This document shows positions 55,210 to 62,952 of a stretch of DNA of 64,000 nucleotides, piece after piece. The position numbers and the translations under genes are program-made. Location: contig NZ_KK211190.1 of the NCBI RefSeq assembly GCF_000620865.1, positions 2,245,971 to 2,309,970 of the forward strand, read 5' to 3'. The stretch is from Exiguobacterium sibiricum 7-3 (GTDB taxonomy: Bacteria > Bacillota > Bacilli > Exiguobacteriales > Exiguobacteriaceae). The notes beneath the pieces were generated by a model. The model ran no database searches. It saw only the letters and a list, made by a program, of their open reading frames with translations, and had not been told where the DNA came from. Numbering within the stretch: position 1 is the stretch's first letter; the number at the start of each line of letters is the position of its first letter.

Positions 55210-55271
55210 ACTATAGCAATCGATGAAAACGCTGTCAAATGATTTACGTGATATTTATCATAGCGTTTTCA
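55210..55271 (-). promoter_or_regulatory. glpFK promoter with CcpA cre sites
   Basis: Reverse strand: -35 TTGACA (55233-55238), 17-nt spacer, -10 TATAGT (55210-55215). A consensus cre, TGAAAACGCTGTCA on the forward strand (55224-55237), covers the -35 and spacer. A second cre-like TGAAAACGCTATGA (55258-55271, reverse strand) overlaps the glpP stop. CcpA repression by glucose is inferred. Confidence 0.8.
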
Positions 55272-55832
55272 TTTGTTTGGTTCAAAGTATTTCCACAACT
55301 CTTTATTGGATGTCGTAATACTCGATGCTCCAGCTGCGATTGCTTGCTCCACTTCCTCAACGGTATCAATCAGTCCACCGGCGAACACCAGTTTTCCGGT
55401 TTTTCGTTTGACCTCTTCAATATACTTCGGCATCAATCCCGGTAATACTTCGATATAATCAGGTTGCGTCCGCTCCATCAGATGATAACTTTTTTCAAGT
55501 GAACTCGAATCAAGTAAAAACATCCGTTGCATCGTCTTGACCTTTTTTTGGCGGGCTTTTACGATGACACTTGCCTTCGTCGAGATGACACCATAGGGCT
55601 TTAATTCCTGGCAGACATATTCGGTCGCAAATTCATCGTTTTTTAACCCTTGAACTAAATCCATATGCAAAAACATTTTTTTATCATACCGATGTGCCAA
55701 TTCATAGACGGCCTTTAAGCGCGAGACGTGCATCTCGAGTAGTACACCGTACTCATAAGGACTTTTCAACATTTTTTCAAAGTCTTCTAACTTTCTGACA
55801 GACGGCAGAATCTTTTGACCAAAGTACGTCAT
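55269..55832 (-). CDS. glpP: Glycerol-3-phosphate-responsive antiterminator
   Basis: 187 residues. The TIM-barrel-like GlpP fold has HMDLVQGLKNDEFATEYVC, GVISTKASVIVKARQK, RMFLLDSSSLEKS, DYIEVLPGLMPKYIEE and FAGGLIDTVEEVEQAI. It binds glycerol-3-phosphate and the glp leader RNAs to allow read-through. It is the first gene of the glpPFK/glpD region, as in Bacillus. ATGAGGAC precedes the ATG. Confidence 0.93.
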   Translation of the reverse strand: MTYFGQKILPSVRKLEDFEKMLKSPYEYGVLLEMHVSRLKAVYELAHRYDKKMFLHMDLVQGLKNDEFATEYVCQELKPYGVISTKASVIVKARQKKVKTMQRMFLLDSSSLEKSYHLMERTQPDYIEVLPGLMPKYIEEVKRKTGKLVFAGGLIDTVEEVEQAIAAGASSITTSNKELWKYFEPNK

Positions 55833-55962
55833 ATAGCGTCCTCATTTCTTTGATTTGTTCTTAGTATGTCGTCTCGGCAATGTTTTTCGCAATCCTCTTT
55901 TTATGAAAACAAATGAAAAGAACGATTAAATTAGGGTATAGCTTAACGATACTGATTTGAAA

Positions 55963-56001
55963 TGGAGGTGAGAAGCATAGGGAGAAGCTTTTCCCCTGTG
56001 C
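55963..56001 (+). promoter_or_regulatory. Shine-Dalgarno separated from the start codon by a hairpin
   Basis: TGGAGGTGAGA at 55963-55973 is followed by hairpin GCATAGGG/CCCTGTGC (55975-55982 with 55994-56001) enclosing GAA/TTC. The sequence CTCGC then leads to the ATG at 56007. No alternative start codon lies at normal spacing from the ribosome binding site. Confidence 0.6.
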
Positions 56002-56006
56002 CTCGC

Positions 56007-56633
56007 ATGAGTCAACAAAAAAGAATCATCATTTATTTATTTTCCATCCTCATCAATGCCCTCGGCAACAGCTTCATGGTCACGGCCGCCATCGGGAGTG
56101 CCCCGTGGACATCTGCCAGTGAAGCGTTAGCTCGTATTTCGCCGTTGACCGTCGGACTCGCTATTGTCGTTCTGCATGTTTTTGCACTCATCAGTGCTTT
56201 GCTTCTTGGCAGCCGCTTCAGTTGGTGGACGATTTTACTTAGCTTTTCCCTTGTCGTCCTGTTCGGGACAGCGATTGATTTCTTCTTATCGATTCACCAG
56301 CTCCTCTATACACCGATCGCCCTGTGGGCACGTATTTTGTATATGGTCATCGGGATGCCGTTGATTTCGCTTGGACTGGCGCTGTATCTGCAGATCGGCT
56401 TTGTCCTGATGCCGCCCGATTACTTGATGAAATCATTGATCAGCCGATTCAAAAGTACTTCGATCGGTGCAACGGTCAGCCTGGCGATTCCATTCCTGAT
56501 TGCGAGTATTTTGTCGCTCGTTGAACACGAATTGATCGGGATTGGTGTCGGAACGTTCGTCTTTCTGTTGTTAAACGGTCCGCTAATTGAATTTTTCCAA
56601 AAAACATTCCCCATCACCCGTCGTGTTACCTGA
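56007..56633 (+). CDS. YczE/YitT-like membrane protein
   Basis: About 208 residues with five membrane helices. The N-terminal segment LINALGNSFMVTAAIGSAPWTSASEALA resembles YczE-type proteins (integral membrane, role unknown). The frame is open from 55962, but the first 15 residues overlap the hairpin described at 55975-56001 and read poorly. The ATG starting MSQQKRIIIYLF is therefore taken. It is divergent from glpP and ends at a strong terminator. Confidence 0.75.
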   Translation: MSQQKRIIIYLFSILINALGNSFMVTAAIGSAPWTSASEALARISPLTVGLAIVVLHVFALISALLLGSRFSWWTILLSFSLVVLFGTAIDFFLSIHQLLYTPIALWARILYMVIGMPLISLGLALYLQIGFVLMPPDYLMKSLISRFKSTSIGATVSLAIPFLIASILSLVEHELIGIGVGTFVFLLLNGPLIEFFQKTFPITRRVT

Positions 56634-56640
56634 CAAAGAA

Positions 56641-56686
56641 AATCCTGTCTCCACTGTGAATGTCACATCACAGTGGAGACAGGATT
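56641..56686. terminator. Bidirectional terminator between convergent genes
   Basis: A 19-bp stem AATCCTGTCTCCACTGTGA/TCACAGTGGAGACAGGATT followed by a T run. It serves the YczE-like gene (+) and the ABC permease gene (-). Confidence 0.93.
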
Positions 56687-56696
56687 TTTTTAAAAT

Positions 56697-57440
56697 TTAA
56701 AGATATGATTTTTTTTGGAAAATCAGGATCGATCCGCCGAATAACACCAAGATGTGTGCCAAAACGAAGAGGACGGAAAACGTCAGCGTCGTTCCCATTG
56801 CTTCGCCTGTACCGTACGTCAAAGCACCTTTGAAATACATCGACCAGTCCAGGTGCATGAAGACAATCCATTTTGCGATTTCCGGTTTGAAGGCCAGTAA
56901 CACCGTTCCGGCAATTGACGTAAAGAACTGGGCCAGCACGGTAAAACCGATGATCATACCGACAGAGCGGAAGACCAGCGAGAAGAACAGCGTCATGAAA
57001 ATCGTGAAGACCGGATTGACGAGTGCAAAGACTGTATCGCGCAACTGGAGGGATTCCCCCGCTTCCGAAAATGCAAACGATGCGGCATACGTAATCAAGG
57101 CGATAAAAATGAATTGACCAAGCATGATTAAAATCGAAAACAACAGTTTCGAGAAGTAAATCATCATCCGCGAATACGGACTCATCAACAGGTGTTTCAT
57201 CGTATCATAACGAACTTCATTCCCGATCGTCTCCGCCGTGAAGACAATCGTGATAATACCGAGCAATCCAAACAAGATGGTCGAAACCCACGTATAATAA
57301 TCACTTCGGGTAAAGTCAAAATCATTTGTTTTCGCGATAATGACAAGTCCAACCGCGATGGCAACGTATAGCGCCAGGACGATTTTTGATTTTTTCATCG
57401 TCCACCATTTCATCCATTCATTTTGTATGAGCGAAAGCAT
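56697..57440 (-). CDS. ABC-2 type transporter permease
   Basis: 247 residues with six membrane helices. It starts MLSLIQNEWMKWWTMKKSK, and the middle has the FTAETIGNEVRYDTMKHLL pattern of bacitracin/lantibiotic-resistance and YtrF-like ABC-2 permeases. Its ATG overlaps the ATPase gene by 23 bases. The pair probably exports a lipid, peptide or drug; the substrate is unknown. No two-component system lies next to it. Confidence 0.85.
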   Translation of the reverse strand: MLSLIQNEWMKWWTMKKSKIVLALYVAIAVGLVIIAKTNDFDFTRSDYYTWVSTILFGLLGIITIVFTAETIGNEVRYDTMKHLLMSPYSRMMIYFSKLLFSILIMLGQFIFIALITYAASFAFSEAGESLQLRDTVFALVNPVFTIFMTLFFSLVFRSVGMIIGFTVLAQFFTSIAGTVLLAFKPEIAKWIVFMHLDWSMYFKGALTYGTGEAMGTTLTFSVLFVLAHILVLFGGSILIFQKKSYL

Positions 57441-58335
57441 GTGAATCCCCCTCTTTTTTCGTAACTTGCAAGAATTGTTCTTCCAGTGTCATCCGTTTCA
57501 CAGTCAGTTCGTGTAGATCGGCAATCGGTACGATCAATCGAGCGATGGCCGGCGTCTCACTTTCAGGTGCCGTGATAATGATGTGATCGTTTAAGCGTTC
57601 TGCCGGATAGTTGGCAATCCGTAACGCTTCAATGACGTCGCGTACATTGATTTCCGGAACACGAATCATGATTTTGGCTCCCGTCTCATTTCGGACAGAC
57701 TCGACCGATTTGATGACCCCTTGGTCGATGATCGCATACCGGTCACTGATTTGTTCCATCTCACCTAACATATGGCTGGAAATCAGAATCGCAATATCCT
57801 GTTCACGTGCCATTGTACGGAGATATTCGCGCAGTTCGGCAATTCCCGCCGGATCCAGTCCATTTGTCGGTTCATCCAAAATCAAAACCCGCGGATTATG
57901 TAACAAAGCACGTGCAATTCCAAGACGTTGCTTCATCCCGAGTGAATATTCACCGACTTTTTTCGACAGTTTCCCTTCAAGACCAACGAGTTTCGCTAAT
58001 GCGTCATAGTCAACCTGAGTCAGACCCGGAATCAGATTCTTGGCATGAACAAGATTTTGTTTCCCCGTCATGTAGGTGTAGAATGCCGGGTTTTCGACGA
58101 TAGCACCGATTTGTGTCAATGCTTTTGAGCGTTCATGGACGACGTCAAAACCATTGACGGTGACTGTCCCCTCATCTTGTTCCATTAGTCCTGTAATGAT
58201 TCGGATGGTCGTTGTTTTTCCTGCCCCGTTTGGTCCAAGAAATCCAAACACTTCTCCTGGCGCCACTTCAAAGCTGACATCCTTTAAAATCTGTTCTTTG
58301 CCTAAACGTTTTGATACGTGTTCAATTTTCAGCAT
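57418..58335 (-). CDS. ABC transporter ATP-binding protein
   Basis: 305 residues. Walker A is GPNGAGKTTTIRII (about 35-48), the signature is YSLGMKQRLGIARAL, Walker B is VLILDEPTNGLDP and the H-loop is ISSHML. A C-terminal extension of about 90 residues is typical of BcrA-type exporters. It is the partner of the permease at 56697, with overlapping genes. AGGAGG lies before the ATG. Confidence 0.92.
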   Translation of the reverse strand: MLKIEHVSKRLGKEQILKDVSFEVAPGEVFGFLGPNGAGKTTTIRIITGLMEQDEGTVTVNGFDVVHERSKALTQIGAIVENPAFYTYMTGKQNLVHAKNLIPGLTQVDYDALAKLVGLEGKLSKKVGEYSLGMKQRLGIARALLHNPRVLILDEPTNGLDPAGIAELREYLRTMAREQDIAILISSHMLGEMEQISDRYAIIDQGVIKSVESVRNETGAKIMIRVPEINVRDVIEALRIANYPAERLNDHIIITAPESETPAIARLIVPIADLHELTVKRMTLEEQFLQVTKKEGDSHAFAHTK

Positions 58336-58483
58336 CTTTTTTCCTCCTCTTGCTGTTCTTCTTACTTCAGTGTACGTGATTCAACGTAAAAAAGTTCCTA
58401 TTCTTACAATTATGTAATCCATTTCCAATTCAAAATCGTATACTAAAAGATATTCACTACTCTATTTAACCGGAGGAACCCCG

Positions 58484-58969
58484 ATGCCACTTCAATTCGT
58501 TCCTGTGACAAAAAAAGATTTTCCAACCATTCAATCCATCTATGCTGAAAACCCGCACTATGTTCAACTGGAAGGTCGATCACTTCCTTTATCAGAACAC
58601 GAATTAGAAGAAGAATTTTTTAACTCCGATACGATTAGCCTCCTTTGTCTTGACGGTGAAGATGTACTGGCCCTCATTGATTATTTACCGGAACACCCAA
58701 CCGATCACTCCAACTGGATAGGGTTGTTTTTAATGCCCGAACGGCTTCATCGCCAGGGCATCGGTTCGATGATTTTCCGTCTTTTCCACGAACAGTATTT
58801 ACATGATTGTCCTGTCATTCGACTAGCCTTCTTGCCTGCGAATACGTCGGGGCGTCGTTTTTGGGAACATCTCGGTTTTTGCTTCGAACGGCAGGGCGTA
58901 TCGAGTCATCATCAACCTGTCGAAGTTTTTATCAAAATGAAAACGTCAGATGATCGTATGTTAAAATAA
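58484..58969 (+). CDS. GNAT-family N-acetyltransferase
   Basis: 161 residues. The acetyl-CoA binding motif is seen as IGLFLMPERLHRQGIGSMIF (R/Q-x-x-G-x-G), with a C-terminal FWEHLGF strand. The substrate is unknown. CGGAGGAAC precedes the ATG. It is followed after about 45 bases by the diguanylate cyclase gene on the same strand. Confidence 0.85.
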   Translation: MPLQFVPVTKKDFPTIQSIYAENPHYVQLEGRSLPLSEHELEEEFFNSDTISLLCLDGEDVLALIDYLPEHPTDHSNWIGLFLMPERLHRQGIGSMIFRLFHEQYLHDCPVIRLAFLPANTSGRRFWEHLGFCFERQGVSSHHQPVEVFIKMKTSDDRMLK

Positions 58970-59015
58970 TGAGAAGCATCCTGTTTATCTCATTAGTAGA
59001 ATTGGAGTTTTTTGC

Positions 59016-60614
59016 ATGCAGAAATTTTCTATCCGTTTTGATGCCTTACTCGCCTTATTGATTGCCGGTCTTTTTTTCGTCATGACACTTTCCTTGACAT
59101 TTTTAATCAGCAATCGCGCAACAGACCGTCTACAGGATGAAGTAGGAACGACGTTGTCCGCCACGGCCTATCAGTTATCCGATAAACTGGATCACTACAT
59201 GTGGTCCCGTACTGCTGAAGTCAATGTCTTACGGACGTTGCCGACGATTCGTGACGGACAAAATCCGTCTGAAACACGAAATACGCTGGAACAGTTACAA
59301 CAACAAATCCCTGACTTCTCATGGATTGGTGTGATGAATCCAAATGGTCAAGTCGTTGCTTCAACGGGAAAGATATTAGAAGGTCAATCGATCAAAGCCC
59401 GTCCTGTCTTTCAGGAAGCACAAAAAAAGCCGTTTATCGGAGATGTCCATGACGCTGTTTTACTGGCCAAGTTGCTCCCTAATCCGAGCGGCGAACCGTT
59501 GCAATTCGTTGATATCAGCACACCGTTGTTCACGAACGGAAAAATGAGTGGTGTCCTTGCCGCACATCTCAGCTTCGAGTGGGCCAAGGAAATCGAACAA
59601 AGTTTCCAAAGTTCTACGGCGCAGATTAAAGATGTCGAATTCTTCATCGTCAGTAAACAAAACCGGACTGTTCTCCTCGGTCCGAAGCAGTGGCGCGGGA
59701 AAAACTTACCGTCTTCCTGGTTAGCCGGAAATCAAAAAGGATACCGGATCTCCGACTGGGAAAACGACCAAGAATATTTAGCCGGTGTCGCTGGAAGTAA
59801 AGGATATAAAAATTACGACGGACTCGGCTGGACGGTTCTCGTTCGTCAACCGAGCCAAATTGCCTTTTCAGATGCAAGTACTTTGAGAAACTACATCCTG
59901 ATTGCCGGATTGATTGCTTCTTTGCTGACGGCTATCATCGGTTGGTTCGTAGCCAGATTGTTGACTCGTCCCTTAAAAAAAATAACATTGGCAGCAGAAG
60001 CTATGCAGCACGATCAATCCAAATCGATTCCGGCACATACCGGCATTCGTGAGATTGAAGTACTGTCCGTCGCCTTACGCGAACTGACGACAAAATTAAC
60101 TCATACCGAGCAAGAACGGACGACTTACGAGTCACTCGCTCTTCACGATGCTTTGACCGGTCTGCCGAACCGGAATGGTTTATCTGATTACTTAGATGGG
60201 CTGTCTCGTAAAACGCATGATCAGATTTACCTGTATCTTGATTTAGATGGCTTCAAAGCCGTCAATGACCAGTATGGTCATGCCATGGGTGATTTATTGT
60301 TAATCGAAGTTGCCGACCGTCTTCAAAAGTCCTTACGTTATGAAGGTCTTGCGGCACGACTTGGTGGCGATGAGTTTTTAATTATCCTCAACGAACCGAT
60401 TTCGACGGAAGATATCGACCGGTACGGAAAAGATATCTTCCACACGCTCTCTTACCCGTATCTTTTGAATCAACAAACTTTATTGATTGGAGCCAGTATT
60501 GGCGTCGCCATTCGTTCGGCAGAAGAATCCATCGAACAGGTCATTCACCGGGCAGATATTGCTTTGTACGATTCAAAACACCGGGGTAAAGGATGCTTGA
60601 CCTTCCATCATTGA
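59016..60614 (+). CDS. Membrane diguanylate cyclase (dCache-HAMP-GGDEF)
   Basis: 532 residues. A first membrane helix (about 10-32) is followed by an extracellular dCache-like sensor (about 35-285), a second helix (about 290-312) and HAMP. A GGDEF domain has the intact motif RLGGDEF (GGDEF at 450-454), so it should make cyclic di-GMP. The usual inhibitory RxxD site is RYEG here (441-444), so product inhibition is probably lost. There is no EAL domain. TTGGAG precedes the ATG. Confidence 0.9.
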   Translation: MQKFSIRFDALLALLIAGLFFVMTLSLTFLISNRATDRLQDEVGTTLSATAYQLSDKLDHYMWSRTAEVNVLRTLPTIRDGQNPSETRNTLEQLQQQIPDFSWIGVMNPNGQVVASTGKILEGQSIKARPVFQEAQKKPFIGDVHDAVLLAKLLPNPSGEPLQFVDISTPLFTNGKMSGVLAAHLSFEWAKEIEQSFQSSTAQIKDVEFFIVSKQNRTVLLGPKQWRGKNLPSSWLAGNQKGYRISDWENDQEYLAGVAGSKGYKNYDGLGWTVLVRQPSQIAFSDASTLRNYILIAGLIASLLTAIIGWFVARLLTRPLKKITLAAEAMQHDQSKSIPAHTGIREIEVLSVALRELTTKLTHTEQERTTYESLALHDALTGLPNRNGLSDYLDGLSRKTHDQIYLYLDLDGFKAVNDQYGHAMGDLLLIEVADRLQKSLRYEGLAARLGGDEFLIILNEPISTEDIDRYGKDIFHTLSYPYLLNQQTLLIGASIGVAIRSAEESIEQVIHRADIALYDSKHRGKGCLTFHH

Positions 60615-60704
60615 AGAGGCGTCATTGACAAGATCACCGCTTCTCCGTAATGTGAACGCATAGAAGAAGCAATCCCCAACTACTTACAACAAGGAGCTGA
60701 CAAC

Positions 60705-62165
60705 ATGAATCAGTGGACACGCGAAGCACGCTATCGCCCGCTTTCCGATCTTGCACCGGAAGTGTATCAACTCATGAAAGAAGAAGTACGCAACTCACCT
60801 TGGCGGTTTTCTTTTCACATTCAACCCCCAACCGGTTTGTTGAACGATCCGAACGGATTTGTTTACCACAACGGCACGTATCATCTTTTTTACCAATGGT
60901 TCCCACTCGGCCCCGTCCACGGATTGAAATACTGGTACCACATGACTTCGAAGGATTTAGTGCACTGGTTCGATGAGGGGGCAGCCCTTATTCCAAACGA
61001 CGATCCTGATTCACACGGGGCTTACTCCGGAAGTGGTTTCATCAAAAATGATCAGGTCCATATCATGTACACAGGAAACAAACGGGATGTAGATTGGAAA
61101 CGACACACAAGTCAAATCGTCGGTCACCTTCGTTCGGACGGTCGGATTGACAAGCATCTGCCTCCTGCCATTCCAACCGTTCCAACAGGTTATACCGAGC
61201 ACTTCCGTGATCCTAAAGTGTTTCAGCATCACGATACATGGTACTGCATCATCGGGGCTCAACGCGACGATTTGACCGGCTGTACAGTGATGTATCAATC
61301 GCAAGATGCGGAAAACTGGACCTTGATGGGAGAACTCGTCACCCGTTACGATCAATTCGGTTACATGTGGGAATGTCCCGATTATTTTGAACTTGATGGA
61401 AAAGGGCTATTACTGTTCAGTCCGCAAGGGATTGCTCGCGAGGGAGATCGTTACCAAAACATCTTCCAATCCGGATACTTGATGGGACAACCCCTTTCAC
61501 TTCCGGAGCTTGCTTTCCAACATGAAGATTTTGTTGAACTGGATTTCGGATTTGATTTTTACGCGCCCCAGACGACACTCGCAGCAGACGGACGCCGGAT
61601 TCTTGTCGGTTGGATGGGGTTACCTGACATCTCGTATCCAAGTGACCGTTATAACTGGGCGCACGGTTTGACGTTACCCCGAGAACTGACACTCGAAAAT
61701 CAGCAGTTGCGTCAAAAACCCGTTCAGGAACTGACATCACTCCGTAAAGAAACGTTATACGAACAGGAACTGGAGTTGGTTGATCAATTCCTGCCTGCAC
61801 AAGCAGAGATTTTCGAGCTCGAACTGTCCCAGTTGCAACTTTCCTCTGATCAATTGGAAGTGAAGCTCCGGGTCAGTGACCAGGAACAAACAGTTCTGCG
61901 GTACAATCAACAAACGAAACAATTCACAATTGATCGAGGACAATCAGGTGCAGAGGTGCCAGCCCTCGAATATGGTACGACTCGTTCTATCGTATTGACT
62001 GAACCATTGCATACGTTACGGGTCTTCGTCGATCGTTCGTCAATCGAAGTGTTTCTAAATGACGGAGAAGCTGTTGCTTCCGCTCGGATTTTCCCGAAGG
62101 CGACAAGTCAAGGTATCGTTTTGACAGGTGATGCGACGGCTCATCTGGCCATTTACAGCCTGTAA
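60705..62165 (+). CDS. scrB: Sucrose-6-phosphate hydrolase/beta-fructosidase (GH32)
   Basis: 486 residues, no signal peptide. The nucleophile is in LNDPNGFVY, the transition-state aspartate in HFRDPKVF, and the acid/base region is MWECPDYF. It ends with a beta-sandwich domain (RVFVDRSSIEVFLNDGE). It cleaves sucrose-6-phosphate or sucrose inside the cell. No sucrose PTS or regulator gene is adjacent. AAGGAGCTG precedes the ATG; the strong terminator follows. Confidence 0.9.
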   Translation: MNQWTREARYRPLSDLAPEVYQLMKEEVRNSPWRFSFHIQPPTGLLNDPNGFVYHNGTYHLFYQWFPLGPVHGLKYWYHMTSKDLVHWFDEGAALIPNDDPDSHGAYSGSGFIKNDQVHIMYTGNKRDVDWKRHTSQIVGHLRSDGRIDKHLPPAIPTVPTGYTEHFRDPKVFQHHDTWYCIIGAQRDDLTGCTVMYQSQDAENWTLMGELVTRYDQFGYMWECPDYFELDGKGLLLFSPQGIAREGDRYQNIFQSGYLMGQPLSLPELAFQHEDFVELDFGFDFYAPQTTLAADGRRILVGWMGLPDISYPSDRYNWAHGLTLPRELTLENQQLRQKPVQELTSLRKETLYEQELELVDQFLPAQAEIFELELSQLQLSSDQLEVKLRVSDQEQTVLRYNQQTKQFTIDRGQSGAEVPALEYGTTRSIVLTEPLHTLRVFVDRSSIEVFLNDGEAVASARIFPKATSQGIVLTGDATAHLAIYSL

Positions 62166-62192
62166 TCCATTAATTCTTTTTGATTCCCGCAA

Positions 62193-62233
62193 AAAAGCAC
62201 ATTCCTCACAGCTCAGCTGAGGAATGTGCTTTT
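62193..62233. terminator. Bidirectional terminator between convergent genes
   Basis: A 16-bp stem AAAAGCACATTCCTCA/TGAGGAATGTGCTTTT. It serves scrB (+) and the GNAT gene (-); the latter's stop codon abuts the arm. Confidence 0.92.
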
Positions 62234-62727
62234 CATTGCGGTGATGTTTCTTTTTGAAGATCAAAGGCTAATATGTGTTGCTCGCCAATCGGACCCATGA
62301 CAGATTGTAGCGTATCCACATAACCTGTTTTGAAGTACAAGGATTTTGCCGCGATATTCTTTTTATTGACCGCTAACGTAATCGCCGTTACTTCCGGAAA
62401 ATGCTCATTCACGAATGCAGGTAATTGCATCATTGCTTCTTTGGCATAGCCTTGTTGCTGATGTCTTGCATCAATTGAAAAAGCCCGCAACAGGACACTG
62501 CGTTCATCTGTCCGGTGTGTTTTCGGTGGATTTAAATGCAGGATGAAAAATCCGACGACTTCCTTTTCTTTTTTAATGACGACAGGAAACTTATCTGGAT
62601 TGTTTAACGCTTCCGATACGACCTCGGTCGGAAATGTCGTAAATTGGATTTGTTCTTCCGGAAGAATAAACGCATCACATTGTTCATAATGTTCGTTGGT
62701 ATACATAAACAGCTTCACTTGAGACAT
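62233..62727 (-). CDS. GNAT-family N-acetyltransferase
   Basis: About 164 residues. The acetyl-CoA loop is RAFSIDARHQQQGYAKEAM, followed by ALAVNKKNIAA-like (ITLAVNKKNIAAKSLYFKTGY). The frame is open to 62745, but GGAAGGCGG upstream favours the ATG at 62727 (MSQVKLF). The substrate is unknown. It is monocistronic. Confidence 0.85.
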   Translation of the reverse strand: MSQVKLFMYTNEHYEQCDAFILPEEQIQFTTFPTEVVSEALNNPDKFPVVIKKEKEVVGFFILHLNPPKTHRTDERSVLLRAFSIDARHQQQGYAKEAMMQLPAFVNEHFPEVTAITLAVNKKNIAAKSLYFKTGYVDTLQSVMGPIGEQHILAFDLQKETSPQ

Positions 62728-62952
62728 ACTTTTTCCGCCTTCCATTAGTCAAGGAGACACGACACTCCCCTTACATCTATTTCCATTTTACATGTTCTAG
62801 ATGTTTTAGCCAATGCTTCAGGAACGTTCCTGTAAAAGATTTTATCTTTACTTATATTCCACTTCTTGTGTAGACTTAATCAATTGTCCGGCTGAAAATG
62901 CTAAACTAAGAAAAGAAAATTGAGTTTACAAAGGTAAGAGGTGAATAAACCG

